A stretch of 17,286 bases of DNA, taken from the NCBI GenBank assembly GCA_034189035.1, contig JAXHVA010000088.1, forward strand, positions 1-17,286. Reading direction: 5' to 3'. Below the pieces are notes generated by a model that had not been told where the DNA came from, did no database searches, and was given only the letters and a program-made list of their open reading frames with translations. This DNA is from JAUXFK01 sp034189035. Its GTDB lineage: Bacteria > Desulfobacterota > UBA8473. Shown here piece after piece: positions 8,639 through 16,519 of this stretch; position 1 is the first letter of the stretch, and every line of letters starts with the position of its first letter. The position numbers and the translations under genes were made by a program.

Positions 8639-11433
8639 AAATCCCGATCGCTACATACCGGATTCAATTCAACCCTTCTTTTGGGTTTGTCGAGGCAAAA
8701 GCCATTACTGAGTACCTGTCGGAACTGGGAATCTCAAACATCTATGCGTCCCCCATATTCAAAGCAAGAAAAGGGAGCCTTCACGGCTACGATGTTGTCG
8801 ATCCGAATCAACTCAACCCTGATTTGGGAACTTGGGAAGAGTTTTTTCAACTGATTGAAGGATTGAAAGGGCGCGGTATGGAGTGGCTCCAGGACATCGT
8901 CCCGAATCATATGGCATATGACTATGAGAACGAAATGCTTATGGATGTCCTGGAAAACGGGTCATGCTCAAAGTTCTTCTCCTTCTTCGATATCAAGTGG
9001 AATCATCCCTATCAGAACTTCAAAGGGGCACTCCTTGCTCCTTTTTTGGGGAAGTTCTACGGAGAGTCCCTTGAAGATAGAGAGATTCAGCTCAGGTACA
9101 ATGAGAAGGGGTTCTTCATCCGTTACTTTGATCTCAGCTTTCCTCTCAGGATAGAATCCTACGCAATGATACTTACGTATGGACTCGATGCCCTCAAGAG
9201 GAAGCTTGGTGGCGGTGATCCTGATTTTATTAAACTCTTGGGGATACTCTATGTGTTGAAGACCCTCTCGTCACAGGAGGAACCGAAGGAACGGTATGAT
9301 CAGATCAATTTCATAAAGAGAATCATATGGGAGATATATACGACAACCAGAGAGATCAAGGAGTTTATTGATAGAAATGTGGAGACCTTCAACGGTGGGC
9401 ACGGGGAGATAAATTTTCAGCTCCTGGACGGCCTCCTGTCTGAACAGTTCTTCAGACTTTCTTTCTGGAAGGTTGCCGCAGAAGAGGTGAACTACAGGAG
9501 GTTCTTTAATATCAACGAACTGATATCATTGAGAATGGAAGATGATGATGCCTTCCGACAAAACCACGGCCTCATCTTTCAACTGGGAGATGATCGGAAG
9601 ATCTCGGGATTGAGAGTAGATCACATCGACGGACTCTACAATCCGATGGAGTATCTTAACAGGTTGAGGAGGAAGATGGGGAACATCTATATCATCGTGG
9701 AAAAAATCCTTGATCTCGAAGAAGACTTGCCCCGATCCTGGCCTGTTGAGGGGACCACAGGGTACGATTTCATGAATTATGTCACGGGCGTGCTCTGTCA
9801 AAAGGAGAACCAGCGGGAATTCACTAAAATATATACTCGGTTTACAGACGTTCGGACGCAGTATGCGGATATGGTATATGAGAAGAAAAGGCTGATTACA
9901 GAGAAACACATGGCAGGAGATATTGACAACCTGGCGCAGCTCATAAAGCAGATCTCCAGTGCGGACAGGCACGGAAGGGATATCACCCTCTATGGCCTCA
10001 AAAGAGCCATTGTGGAGATCATGTCGGTCTTTCCAGTATACAGAACATATATATGCCCTGAATTCTTCAGCGAATCGGATAGGAAATATATAAAAGAGGC
10101 CGTGAAGATGGCTACAAAGAGAAATCCGGCCCTCTTACATGAACTCGAGTTCATCGAGAGATTTCTCCTCCTTCGGTTTGAAGAGTATCTCAGCCAACAA
10201 GATAAAGATCAGTGGGCCCATTTTGTCATGCGATTTCAACAATTCACAGGGCCCCTCACGGCAAAGGGGTTTGAAGATACGACACTGTACGTTTACAATA
10301 GACTTCTCTCTTTGAACGAAGTGGGAGGGAGTCCGGACAGGTTTGGGATCTCCCTGGGTGAATTCCATGGTTTTAATGAAAGGAGAGCGAAATCTTTCCC
10401 CCTTTCGTTGAATGCAACATCAACCCATGATGCGAAACGGGGCGAGGATGTGAGAGCCAGGATCAATGTCCTTTCGGAAATCCCCGGAGAATGGGCAAAG
10501 AAGGTGAGACAATGGAGCAGGTTGAACAGGAAAAAGAAGCATCGGATACAGGACATGGAGATCCCCGATAGAAATGACGAGTATTTTCTGTATCAAACTC
10601 TAGTTGGTTCCTTCCCCTTCAATGAGACAGAATATGAAACATGGGTTGAGAGGATAAAAGCATACGTCATAAAATCAGTGCGGGAAGCCAAGGTCCATAC
10701 TGCCTGGCTGAAGCCGGATATGGAGTATGAGGACGCATTCCTCTCCTTTGTTGAAGAGATATTGACTATATCGGGAGAGAATCAATTCCTCACAGAGTTG
10801 ATCTCCTTTCAGAAAAAAGCGGCGTATTTCGGGATGTTCAATTCTCTGTCTCAGACATTGATTAAGTTGACCGCACCCGGGGTCCCGGATTTTTACCAGG
10901 GAGCAGAGCTATGGGATTTGAATCTCGCAGATCCTGATAACAGGCGTCCCGTAGATTTTGAAAGAAGACTCTCATACCTCAAAGAAATCAAAGAGAGATC
11001 GGAAAAAGATATCATAGGTTTTATCAATGACCTCACTATCCACTGGCAGGATGGAAAACCGAAGCTCTTTTTAATATACAGGGTATTGCTGTTGCGGAAT
11101 CGATTTGCAAAGATATTTCAAAAGGGCACATATCTTCAGATTGATGTGGATGGTATGAGGAAAGACCATGTGATTGCATATGCCAGAAATTTTGAGCAGA
11201 ACTGGGCAATGGTCATTGTGCCTAGATTTGTAACATGTCTTACAGATGAAGGAACTGCACCCCTGGGACGGAAGGTATGGGCGGACACGTCTTTGTGCCT
11301 CCCGGACGTATGTCCGGTTCTTTTCTATGATGCAATCACCGGGCAAGTGGTTTCCTTTGATGAAAAATTGTTTGTCGGAGATATATTCAACCTTTTTCCC
11401 GTGTCATTATTGACAAATATGGAGGTAAAATGA
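8635..11433 (+). CDS. treY: Malto-oligosyltrehalose synthase (GH13_26)
   Basis: TreY rearranges the reducing-end glucose of maltodextrin from alpha-1,4 to alpha,alpha-1,1 linkage, making malto-oligosyltrehalose for TreZ. The protein is 932 residues, within the usual 750-950 range. The start MKIPIATYRIQFNPSFGF is the classic TreY N-terminus. It is followed by YASPIFKARKGSLHGYDVVD, WLQDIVPNHMAYD, nucleophile Asp329 (SGLRVDHIDGLYNP), Glu356 (IIVEKIL) and Asp599 (NATSTHDAKRGEDVRARI). PGVPDFYQGAELWDLNLADP near residue 755 is the family's C-terminal signature. Starts by ATGA overlap with the GH57 gene, with GAAGGTGG at 8623-8630 as ribosome site. It overlaps malQ by 4 nt. Confidence 0.97.
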   Translation: MKIPIATYRIQFNPSFGFVEAKAITEYLSELGISNIYASPIFKARKGSLHGYDVVDPNQLNPDLGTWEEFFQLIEGLKGRGMEWLQDIVPNHMAYDYENEMLMDVLENGSCSKFFSFFDIKWNHPYQNFKGALLAPFLGKFYGESLEDREIQLRYNEKGFFIRYFDLSFPLRIESYAMILTYGLDALKRKLGGGDPDFIKLLGILYVLKTLSSQEEPKERYDQINFIKRIIWEIYTTTREIKEFIDRNVETFNGGHGEINFQLLDGLLSEQFFRLSFWKVAAEEVNYRRFFNINELISLRMEDDDAFRQNHGLIFQLGDDRKISGLRVDHIDGLYNPMEYLNRLRRKMGNIYIIVEKILDLEEDLPRSWPVEGTTGYDFMNYVTGVLCQKENQREFTKIYTRFTDVRTQYADMVYEKKRLITEKHMAGDIDNLAQLIKQISSADRHGRDITLYGLKRAIVEIMSVFPVYRTYICPEFFSESDRKYIKEAVKMATKRNPALLHELEFIERFLLLRFEEYLSQQDKDQWAHFVMRFQQFTGPLTAKGFEDTTLYVYNRLLSLNEVGGSPDRFGISLGEFHGFNERRAKSFPLSLNATSTHDAKRGEDVRARINVLSEIPGEWAKKVRQWSRLNRKKKHRIQDMEIPDRNDEYFLYQTLVGSFPFNETEYETWVERIKAYVIKSVREAKVHTAWLKPDMEYEDAFLSFVEEILTISGENQFLTELISFQKKAAYFGMFNSLSQTLIKLTAPGVPDFYQGAELWDLNLADPDNRRPVDFERRLSYLKEIKERSEKDIIGFINDLTIHWQDGKPKLFLIYRVLLLRNRFAKIFQKGTYLQIDVDGMRKDHVIAYARNFEQNWAMVIVPRFVTCLTDEGTAPLGRKVWADTSLCLPDVCPVLFYDAITGQVVSFDEKLFVGDIFNLFPVSLLTNMEVK

Positions 11434-12926
11434 AGAGAAGGGGAAGCGGAATACTCATTCATATATCGTCTTTGCCCTCAAGATTCGGCATAGGGGATCT
11501 CGGGCCACAGGCATTTCATTTTGCGGACTTTCTGGCAGACGCAAAGCAGTCGTTCTGGCAGATACTTCCGCTCAACCCGATAGTTCCGGTCTATGGAAGT
11601 TCACCCTATCACAGTATTTCCGCATTCGCCTGTAGTTCCCTTTTTATCAGTCCCGAGCTTCTCGTTCAGGATGATTTGTTGAATGAGGGGGATATAGCGT
11701 CTTATCCCGACCTTCCTGAAGACAGGGTTGACTATGCTTCCGTGATTTCCCATAAAAGAGAGCTCTTTAGCAAGGCATATGATCGTTTCTTAAGGACAAC
11801 GGAAAAGTATGATTATCAGAGGTTCTGCCGTGAAAACTCCGCCTGGCTGGATGATTATTCCCTTTTTGCGGCTCTCAAATCCCGTTATTATGGGAAGACA
11901 TGGAGTGACTGGCCTCCTGAACTGCGTGACAGGGAGGAGGAGACTCTAGAATCGGCTCAAATGGAGTTCCATGAAAGAATCGGGTTTGAAAAATTCCTTC
12001 AGTATCTCTTTTTCAGGCAGTGGTTTTCGCTCAGAAAGTACTGTCGTGAAAAAGGGATTCAGATAATAGGAGATATGCCCATATATGTGGAGTATGACAG
12101 CGTAGACCTCTGGACCCGTCCAGAGGTGTTCAAACTGGATGACGCAAAAAAACCATATGCCGTTGCAGGCGTGCCGCCCGATTACTTCAGCAAAACAGGA
12201 CAACTCTGGGGGAATCCTCTCTACCGATGGGACGTTTTGAAAGATACCGGATACGGATGGTGGGTTCAGAGAATGGAACACGCCCTGAAACTCTTTGACA
12301 TAGTGAGAATCGATCATTTTCGGGGTATCGTGGGATACTGGGAAGTTGCAGCAGGTGAAAAGACAGCCATGAATGGGAAGTGGATTGAAGCGCCTGCTGA
12401 AGACTTCCTGAAGACTCTCTTAAGGAAGTTTCCATACTTACCGGTGATTGCGGAGGACCTCGGGGTCATTACTCCCGACGTGAGAGAGATCATGTCCCGC
12501 TTTGAATTGCCCGGAATGAAAATTCTGCTTTTCGCTTTTGGTGACGACCTTTCCACTAATCCATATATACCCCATAATCTTGTAAAGAACTGTATTGTCT
12601 ATCCGGGCACCCATGACAATAATACGGTGAAGGGCTGGTTTGAAAACGAGGCAGCGCCGGAGGACAAGGAAAGACTGCGAAAGTATCTCGGCCGCGAGGT
12701 TTCAAATGAGGATATTTCATGGGAGCTCATCAGAATGGCAATGATGTCCGTGGCTAATCTTGCTGTTACATCCATGCAGGATATTCTCAACTTAGGAGAA
12801 GAGGCCAGGATGAACCGACCGGCGACGACACAGGGGAACTGGCAATGGCGGCTCTTGCCCGGGCGGCTTTCATTGAAACTTTCGGAAAAGTTTCGACAGA
12901 TGACGGAAATCTATGGAAGAGCATAA
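11430..12926 (+). CDS. malQ: 4-alpha-glucanotransferase (amylomaltase, GH77)
   Basis: MalQ moves maltosyl and longer units between 1,4-glucans, lengthening short maltodextrins that TreY cannot use and releasing glucose. The protein is 498 residues, typical of the short bacterial amylomaltase form without an N-terminal extension. Motifs seen: RGSGILIHISSLPSRFGIGD at the start, SFWQILPLNP, GDMPIYVEYDSVDLW, nucleophile Asp295 (IVRIDHFRG), acid/base Glu342 (IAEDLGVITPDV), Asp396 (PGTHDNNTVKGWF) and the C-terminal TTQGNWQWRL. ATG at 11430 overlaps the treY stop (ATGA), and GGAGGT at 11421-11426 is the ribosome site. The TAA stop at 12924-12926 is followed by the only intergenic gap in the operon (17 nt). 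Confidence 0.97.
   Translation: MKRRGSGILIHISSLPSRFGIGDLGPQAFHFADFLADAKQSFWQILPLNPIVPVYGSSPYHSISAFACSSLFISPELLVQDDLLNEGDIASYPDLPEDRVDYASVISHKRELFSKAYDRFLRTTEKYDYQRFCRENSAWLDDYSLFAALKSRYYGKTWSDWPPELRDREEETLESAQMEFHERIGFEKFLQYLFFRQWFSLRKYCREKGIQIIGDMPIYVEYDSVDLWTRPEVFKLDDAKKPYAVAGVPPDYFSKTGQLWGNPLYRWDVLKDTGYGWWVQRMEHALKLFDIVRIDHFRGIVGYWEVAAGEKTAMNGKWIEAPAEDFLKTLLRKFPYLPVIAEDLGVITPDVREIMSRFELPGMKILLFAFGDDLSTNPYIPHNLVKNCIVYPGTHDNNTVKGWFENEAAPEDKERLRKYLGREVSNEDISWELIRMAMMSVANLAVTSMQDILNLGEEARMNRPATTQGNWQWRLLPGRLSLKLSEKFRQMTEIYGRA
12106..12127. repeat. Perfect 9-bp hairpin inside malQ
   Basis: ACCTCTGGA at 12106-12114 is the exact reverse complement of TCCAGAGGT at 12119-12127, with a 4-nt CCCG loop. 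It lies in codons for the conserved VDLWTRPEVF region. No T-run follows, so it is not a terminator. It may be chance or a minor mRNA structure. Confidence 0.5.
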
Positions 12927-12931
12927 ATGAA

Positions 12932-12937
12932 AGGAGG
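12932..12937 (+). promoter_or_regulatory. Strong ribosome binding site that fixes the glycosyltransferase start
   Basis: AGGAGG lies 6 nt before ATG at 12944 and directly after the malQ stop. It decides the start of the next gene: the reading frame is open further back to an ATG at 12845 inside malQ, but that upstream stretch overlaps conserved malQ sequence. Confidence 0.85.
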
Positions 12938-12943
12938 AATGTC

Positions 12944-14197
12944 ATGCACTATGACACGGCGCTGAGATCATATCCATCGAAACGGATCGAGGAGATCGAA
13001 TCCGCCGATATACTGGTCGGCATACCCTGTTATAATAACGAGTTGACTATCATCCATGTTATTCAGATGGTCACACATGGACTGGCCAAGCATTTCAAGG
13101 ATCAAAGGAGCGTGATATTCATTGCGGACGGCGGATCCACAGACGACACCAGAGAAGTGGTTAAGGAGTTTGAGATCAAACCATGGCAGGAAAAGATTGT
13201 TTCAATTTATCGTGGACCTGGTGGCAAGGGTACTGCTCTGAGATCCATCTTCGAGACCGCGCAGAGGCTTGATGTAAAAGCTTGTGCTGTGGTGGATTCG
13301 GATCTCAGGAGCATCACATCGGACTGGGTCAAGTACCTTCTGGATCCTGTTGTAAATGAGGGATATGCGTTCGTCGCTCCAGTATACGTGCGACATAAGT
13401 ATGATGGAACAATCACAAACAACATCGTCTACAACCTTACCCGCGCCTTGTATGGAAAACGTATACGACAACCCATAGGCGGAGACTTTGCAATTTCTCA
13501 AGATATGGCCGAATTTTACATTGATCAGGATGTATGGGATACGGATGTATCCCGTTTCGGTATCGATATCTGGATGACTACCAATGCAATAACTCAGGGA
13601 GTCAAAGTCTGTCAGTCCAATCTGGGGGTGAAGATTCATGATGCAAAAGATCCCGGAGAGCACCTGGGGCCCATGTTTCGTCAGGTTCTGTGGACCCTCT
13701 TCTCGCTTATGGAGCGTTTTGAGACAAATTGGAAGAAAGTCTCGAGCAGCGAACCTGTCGAGACATTCGGTTTTGAGGGATTTGTAGAACCGGAGCCTGT
13801 CAATGTAGACCTTCAGAGGATGATCGAGCGTTTCAAAATCGGATTCCAGCAATTCTCATCTCTGTGGAAAGATATCTTTCATGAGGATTGTTTTCAGGAG
13901 ATCCAAAGGGTTGCGGCCATTGATGCCGATCAATTCCACATGCATACCGATGTGTGGGTAAAGATTTTGTATGAGCTGGCCGCAACCTTCCACGCCTGGA
14001 AAGTGAATAGAAAAAAACTTGTAGACCTGGTCACACCCCTCTATTATGCACGTGTTGCGTCTTTTGTCAGACAAACCAGAGATATGACAACCCAGGAAGC
14101 CGAAGCGCTTGTGGAAGAGCAGGCATTGAGATTTGAAGAGCAAAAAGAATATCTTATTGAAGTATGGGATAAAAAGTTCAAAGAGACAATCGGATGA
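12944..14197 (+). CDS. GT-A glycosyltransferase, probable glucosylglycerate (or mannosylglycerate/glucosyl-3-phosphoglycerate) synthase
   Basis: It probably transfers a sugar from a nucleotide sugar to glycerate or phosphoglycerate, making a negatively charged compatible solute. The 417-residue protein has a GT-A fold pattern: ADILVGIPCYNNE (about 24-36), IADGGSTDDT with Asp62, RGPGGKGTALRSIFE and the metal-binding DSD at 118-120 (VVDSDLRSI). Next come RQPIGGDFAIS, the acceptor-side segment SRFGIDIWMTTNAI and a candidate metal-ligand His232 (VKIHDAKDP). GKG plus DSDL recalls glucosyl-3-phosphoglycerate synthase (GT81). The GGD and FGIDIW segments and the roughly 150-residue helical C-terminus recall mannosylglycerate synthase (GT78) and bacterial glucosylglycerate synthase. 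No phosphatase gene is next to it, which slightly favours a one-step synthase. It overlaps the transporter gene by 4 nt. The family type is secure; donor and acceptor are inferred. Confidence 0.82.
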   Translation: MHYDTALRSYPSKRIEEIESADILVGIPCYNNELTIIHVIQMVTHGLAKHFKDQRSVIFIADGGSTDDTREVVKEFEIKPWQEKIVSIYRGPGGKGTALRSIFETAQRLDVKACAVVDSDLRSITSDWVKYLLDPVVNEGYAFVAPVYVRHKYDGTITNNIVYNLTRALYGKRIRQPIGGDFAISQDMAEFYIDQDVWDTDVSRFGIDIWMTTNAITQGVKVCQSNLGVKIHDAKDPGEHLGPMFRQVLWTLFSLMERFETNWKKVSSSEPVETFGFEGFVEPEPVNVDLQRMIERFKIGFQQFSSLWKDIFHEDCFQEIQRVAAIDADQFHMHTDVWVKILYELAATFHAWKVNRKKLVDLVTPLYYARVASFVRQTRDMTTQEAEALVEEQALRFEEQKEYLIEVWDKKFKETIG

Positions 14198-16395
14198 GCA
14201 ATTCGACACGGCGTTTCGGTACGTTTGAAGGTGTCTTTACACCCACCCTCCTGACAATCCTTGGTGTAATCATGTATTTGCGCCTCGGATGGGTTGTGGG
14301 CAATGCGGGTTTCGGCGGGGCACTTTTAATCATCTTGCTGGCAAAACTTGTGACGGTGACTACAGGACTGTCTTTGTCTTCAATGGCCACCAATGTCAGG
14401 ATCGGAGCCGGAGGATTTTATGCCTTTGTTTCCCGATCATTGGGTGCAGAGGTCGGAAGCGCTGTTGGAATTCCCCTGTACCTGTCACAAGCCCTCGGTG
14501 CCGCCCTGTATATCATCGGTTTTACGGAAGGCTGGATAGCGGTCTCTCCTTCCCATGATCCTCGTATCGTCTCAACCACCGCATTGATATGCCTCTTTAT
14601 TCTCTCCTTTATCAGCGCCAAGGTAGCCATGAAGTTTCAGTATATCATTATGTTGGCTGTTTTCCTGTCGTTGATCTCTTTTTTCATGGGAAAAGGGGAT
14701 GAAGGTCATGAAATTGTGGTATGGGGTGATTTCAATAATGCCCCTTTCTGGGTGGTTTTTGCCATATTTTTCCCTGCGGTAACGGGTATAGGGGCCGGAG
14801 CGGCAATGTCCGGTGACCTGAGAGACCCCAGAAAGAGCCTGCCCATAGGTATCCTTTCAGCCATCGGTATTTCAATGATTATCTATATCACGGTTGCATA
14901 CTGGCTTGATCGATATGCCACATCTGAGGCATTACTTCAAAATTATGCGATCATGATGGACGTCTCACGCTGGCGTATGTTTTTAATTGCAGGGATCTTC
15001 GGGGCAACCCTCTCATCTGCTTTGGGGAGTATCGTGGGTGCCCCCAGAACGCTTATGGCCTTGGGAGAGGACAAGGTCGTGCCTTTTGCAAAGATACTGG
15101 CACGACGGAGCAAAAACGGTGAACCGCGCTATGCGACTCTGTTCACGGGAATAGCGATTGAAGTTAGTCTTCTCTTCGGCGAGTTGAATACCATTGCTCC
15201 CCTCCTGACGATGTTCTTTCTCATAACGTACGGGGCGATCAATCTGGCCGTGCTGGTGGAAAAGAGGATTGGGATACCCTCCTTTCGTCCGAGTTTCAAT
15301 ATCCCTTTGATGGTGCCCCTTGTGGGAGGCCTCTGGTGTTTGATCACCATGTTTTTGATCAATCAGGAGTTTGCAGCGGTCGCGATTGTATTTATCTTAG
15401 CTGTCTACGGCATTCAGGTAAAGCGAAGACTCACGGTTCGCTGGGGTGATGTGCGAAGCGGACTCTTTAATGCAATTGCGGAATGGGCGGCAAAAATGTC
15501 CATACGTATGCCGCAACATGCAAAGTCATGGAAGCCCAATTTAATGATCCCTGTTGAAGACCCAAGGAGCTGGACTCATTTAATGGAATTTATAAAGGAC
15601 ATCGTCTCTCCAAGCGGGACTCTGCGTTTATTTACGGTAAAAGTCATGGAACAGGGACTGGAACACAGAATTCATCAAATGGTGAGTGTGGTGTTTAGAA
15701 AAGACGGCACCATGAAGAGCATGAGGGATGGGCAAACAGCGGATGAGCTTGAAGAAAGATTAGATGAATTGGTAATGCCGGTAAAGGCCGAGGGGATTTT
15801 TGTGGCCGCTATGGTCATAGAATCCCGTAATTTTTTGGAGGGTATCAGTATTATTACTCAGGTTTTTAAGAGTATGTTCTTCCCGCCGAATATCGTGTTT
15901 CTTACCATGAGTTCCGACCCGTCGAAAGACAAAAGGTTGGAAGAGATGATCACAATTTCGATTCGGGAGAGACTCGGTATTGTTACATTGGCGCTTCACC
16001 CTAAAGCTGTATTCGGCAAGAAGGAAAAGGTAAATATCTGGCTCAGATTGCAGAGTCCCAATATAGATCTGGCACTCCTTATGGCATTGCAGTTGGAATG
16101 TAATTGGGACAGCAAGCTTCGAGTATTGTCCGTTGCTGACAAAGAAGAAGATCGAGACAGAGCGGAATCCACCCTGCGTAAAATCGCAGATCGTGCCAGA
16201 ATGCCAGCCGAAACGGAAGTATTGGTATTCATTGGAAGATTCGAAGAAATCATTGTAAAGCCCCCCAGAGCCGACTTGAATATAGTCGGGATATCCAATG
16301 ATCCCGATTGTGAAAACATGCATAAAATAGTGAAATTGATGGATACCTCCTGTCTCTTTGTAAAGGATTCGGGTGAGGAGAGCATTTTCGCATAG
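14194..16395 (+). CDS. Cation-chloride cotransporter (SLC12-like, APC superfamily)
   Basis: It is predicted to carry Na+ and/or K+ together with Cl- across the inner membrane. The protein is 733 residues: about twelve membrane segments (residues about 15-410), then a cytoplasmic domain (about 430-733), as in eukaryotic SLC12 proteins. Close family matches by eye include GVIMYLRLGWVVGNAGFGG (TM1), FFPAVTGIGAGAAMSGDLRD (TM6), ATLSSALGSIVGAPR (TM8) and ELNTIAPLLTMFFLITYGAIN (TM9-TM10). Residues matching recalled NKCC1 ion sites are Gly24-Val25-Ile26 (Cl-), Tyr106 (K+), Tyr346 (Cl-), and Ala271, Ser274 and Ser275 (Na+); the NKCC1 Na+-site Trp is Leu23 here. Keeping the Ser-Ser pair argues for an Na+-dependent NKCC/NCC type rather than a KCC type. 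The start at 14194 makes an ATGA overlap with the glycosyltransferase gene, so the two are probably translationally coupled. General amino-acid permease is the fallback call, but the match to SLC12 is much better. Confidence 0.9.
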   Translation: MSNSTRRFGTFEGVFTPTLLTILGVIMYLRLGWVVGNAGFGGALLIILLAKLVTVTTGLSLSSMATNVRIGAGGFYAFVSRSLGAEVGSAVGIPLYLSQALGAALYIIGFTEGWIAVSPSHDPRIVSTTALICLFILSFISAKVAMKFQYIIMLAVFLSLISFFMGKGDEGHEIVVWGDFNNAPFWVVFAIFFPAVTGIGAGAAMSGDLRDPRKSLPIGILSAIGISMIIYITVAYWLDRYATSEALLQNYAIMMDVSRWRMFLIAGIFGATLSSALGSIVGAPRTLMALGEDKVVPFAKILARRSKNGEPRYATLFTGIAIEVSLLFGELNTIAPLLTMFFLITYGAINLAVLVEKRIGIPSFRPSFNIPLMVPLVGGLWCLITMFLINQEFAAVAIVFILAVYGIQVKRRLTVRWGDVRSGLFNAIAEWAAKMSIRMPQHAKSWKPNLMIPVEDPRSWTHLMEFIKDIVSPSGTLRLFTVKVMEQGLEHRIHQMVSVVFRKDGTMKSMRDGQTADELEERLDELVMPVKAEGIFVAAMVIESRNFLEGISIITQVFKSMFFPPNIVFLTMSSDPSKDKRLEEMITISIRERLGIVTLALHPKAVFGKKEKVNIWLRLQSPNIDLALLMALQLECNWDSKLRVLSVADKEEDRDRAESTLRKIADRARMPAETEVLVFIGRFEEIIVKPPRADLNIVGISNDPDCENMHKIVKLMDTSCLFVKDSGEESIFA

Positions 16396-16403
16396 ATTTA
16401 CGG

Positions 16404-16445
16404 TTCATCAAATGGGTATCGGCTTTACAATTCCTTTTTGATGAA
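16404..16445. repeat. 9-bp inverted repeat between the transporter gene and the MarC remnant
   Basis: TTCATCAAA at 16404-16412 pairs exactly with TTTGATGAA at 16437-16445 across a 24-nt spacer, starting 9 nt after the transporter stop. The stem is AT-rich and has no T-run after it, so it is a poor intrinsic terminator. It could be an operator, an mRNA 3'-end structure or chance. The rest of the gap 16396-16519 shows nothing else that I recognise; no convincing -35/-10 pair stands out. Confidence 0.35.
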
Positions 16446-16505
16446 AGTCAGGCTCGGAGAGTCGTATATATGATGATCATTTCTTTAAAAGTAATTCAAC
16501 AACAT

Positions 16506-16513
16506 AAAGGGGA
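16506..16513 (+). promoter_or_regulatory. Ribosome binding site of the MarC-family remnant
   Basis: AAAGGGGA lies 6 nt before ATG at 16520. The ATG is directly followed by TAA, so this site now drives only a one-codon frame. It marks where the intact gene began. Confidence 0.55.
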
Positions 16514-16519
16514 AAACCA

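Noticed and set aside
12845..12943. N-terminal extension of the glycosyltransferase to an ATG inside malQ
   Set aside because: The stretch overlaps the conserved malQ C-terminus in another frame, and AGGAGG at 12932-12937 points to ATG 12944.
13202..13852. 216-residue open frame antisense to the glycosyltransferase
   Set aside because: Same reason: the sense strand encodes conserved GT-A motifs over the same interval.
15760..16323. 187-residue open frame antisense to the transporter's cytoplasmic domain
   Set aside because: No ribosome site or domain recognised; the sense frame is a continuous family match.
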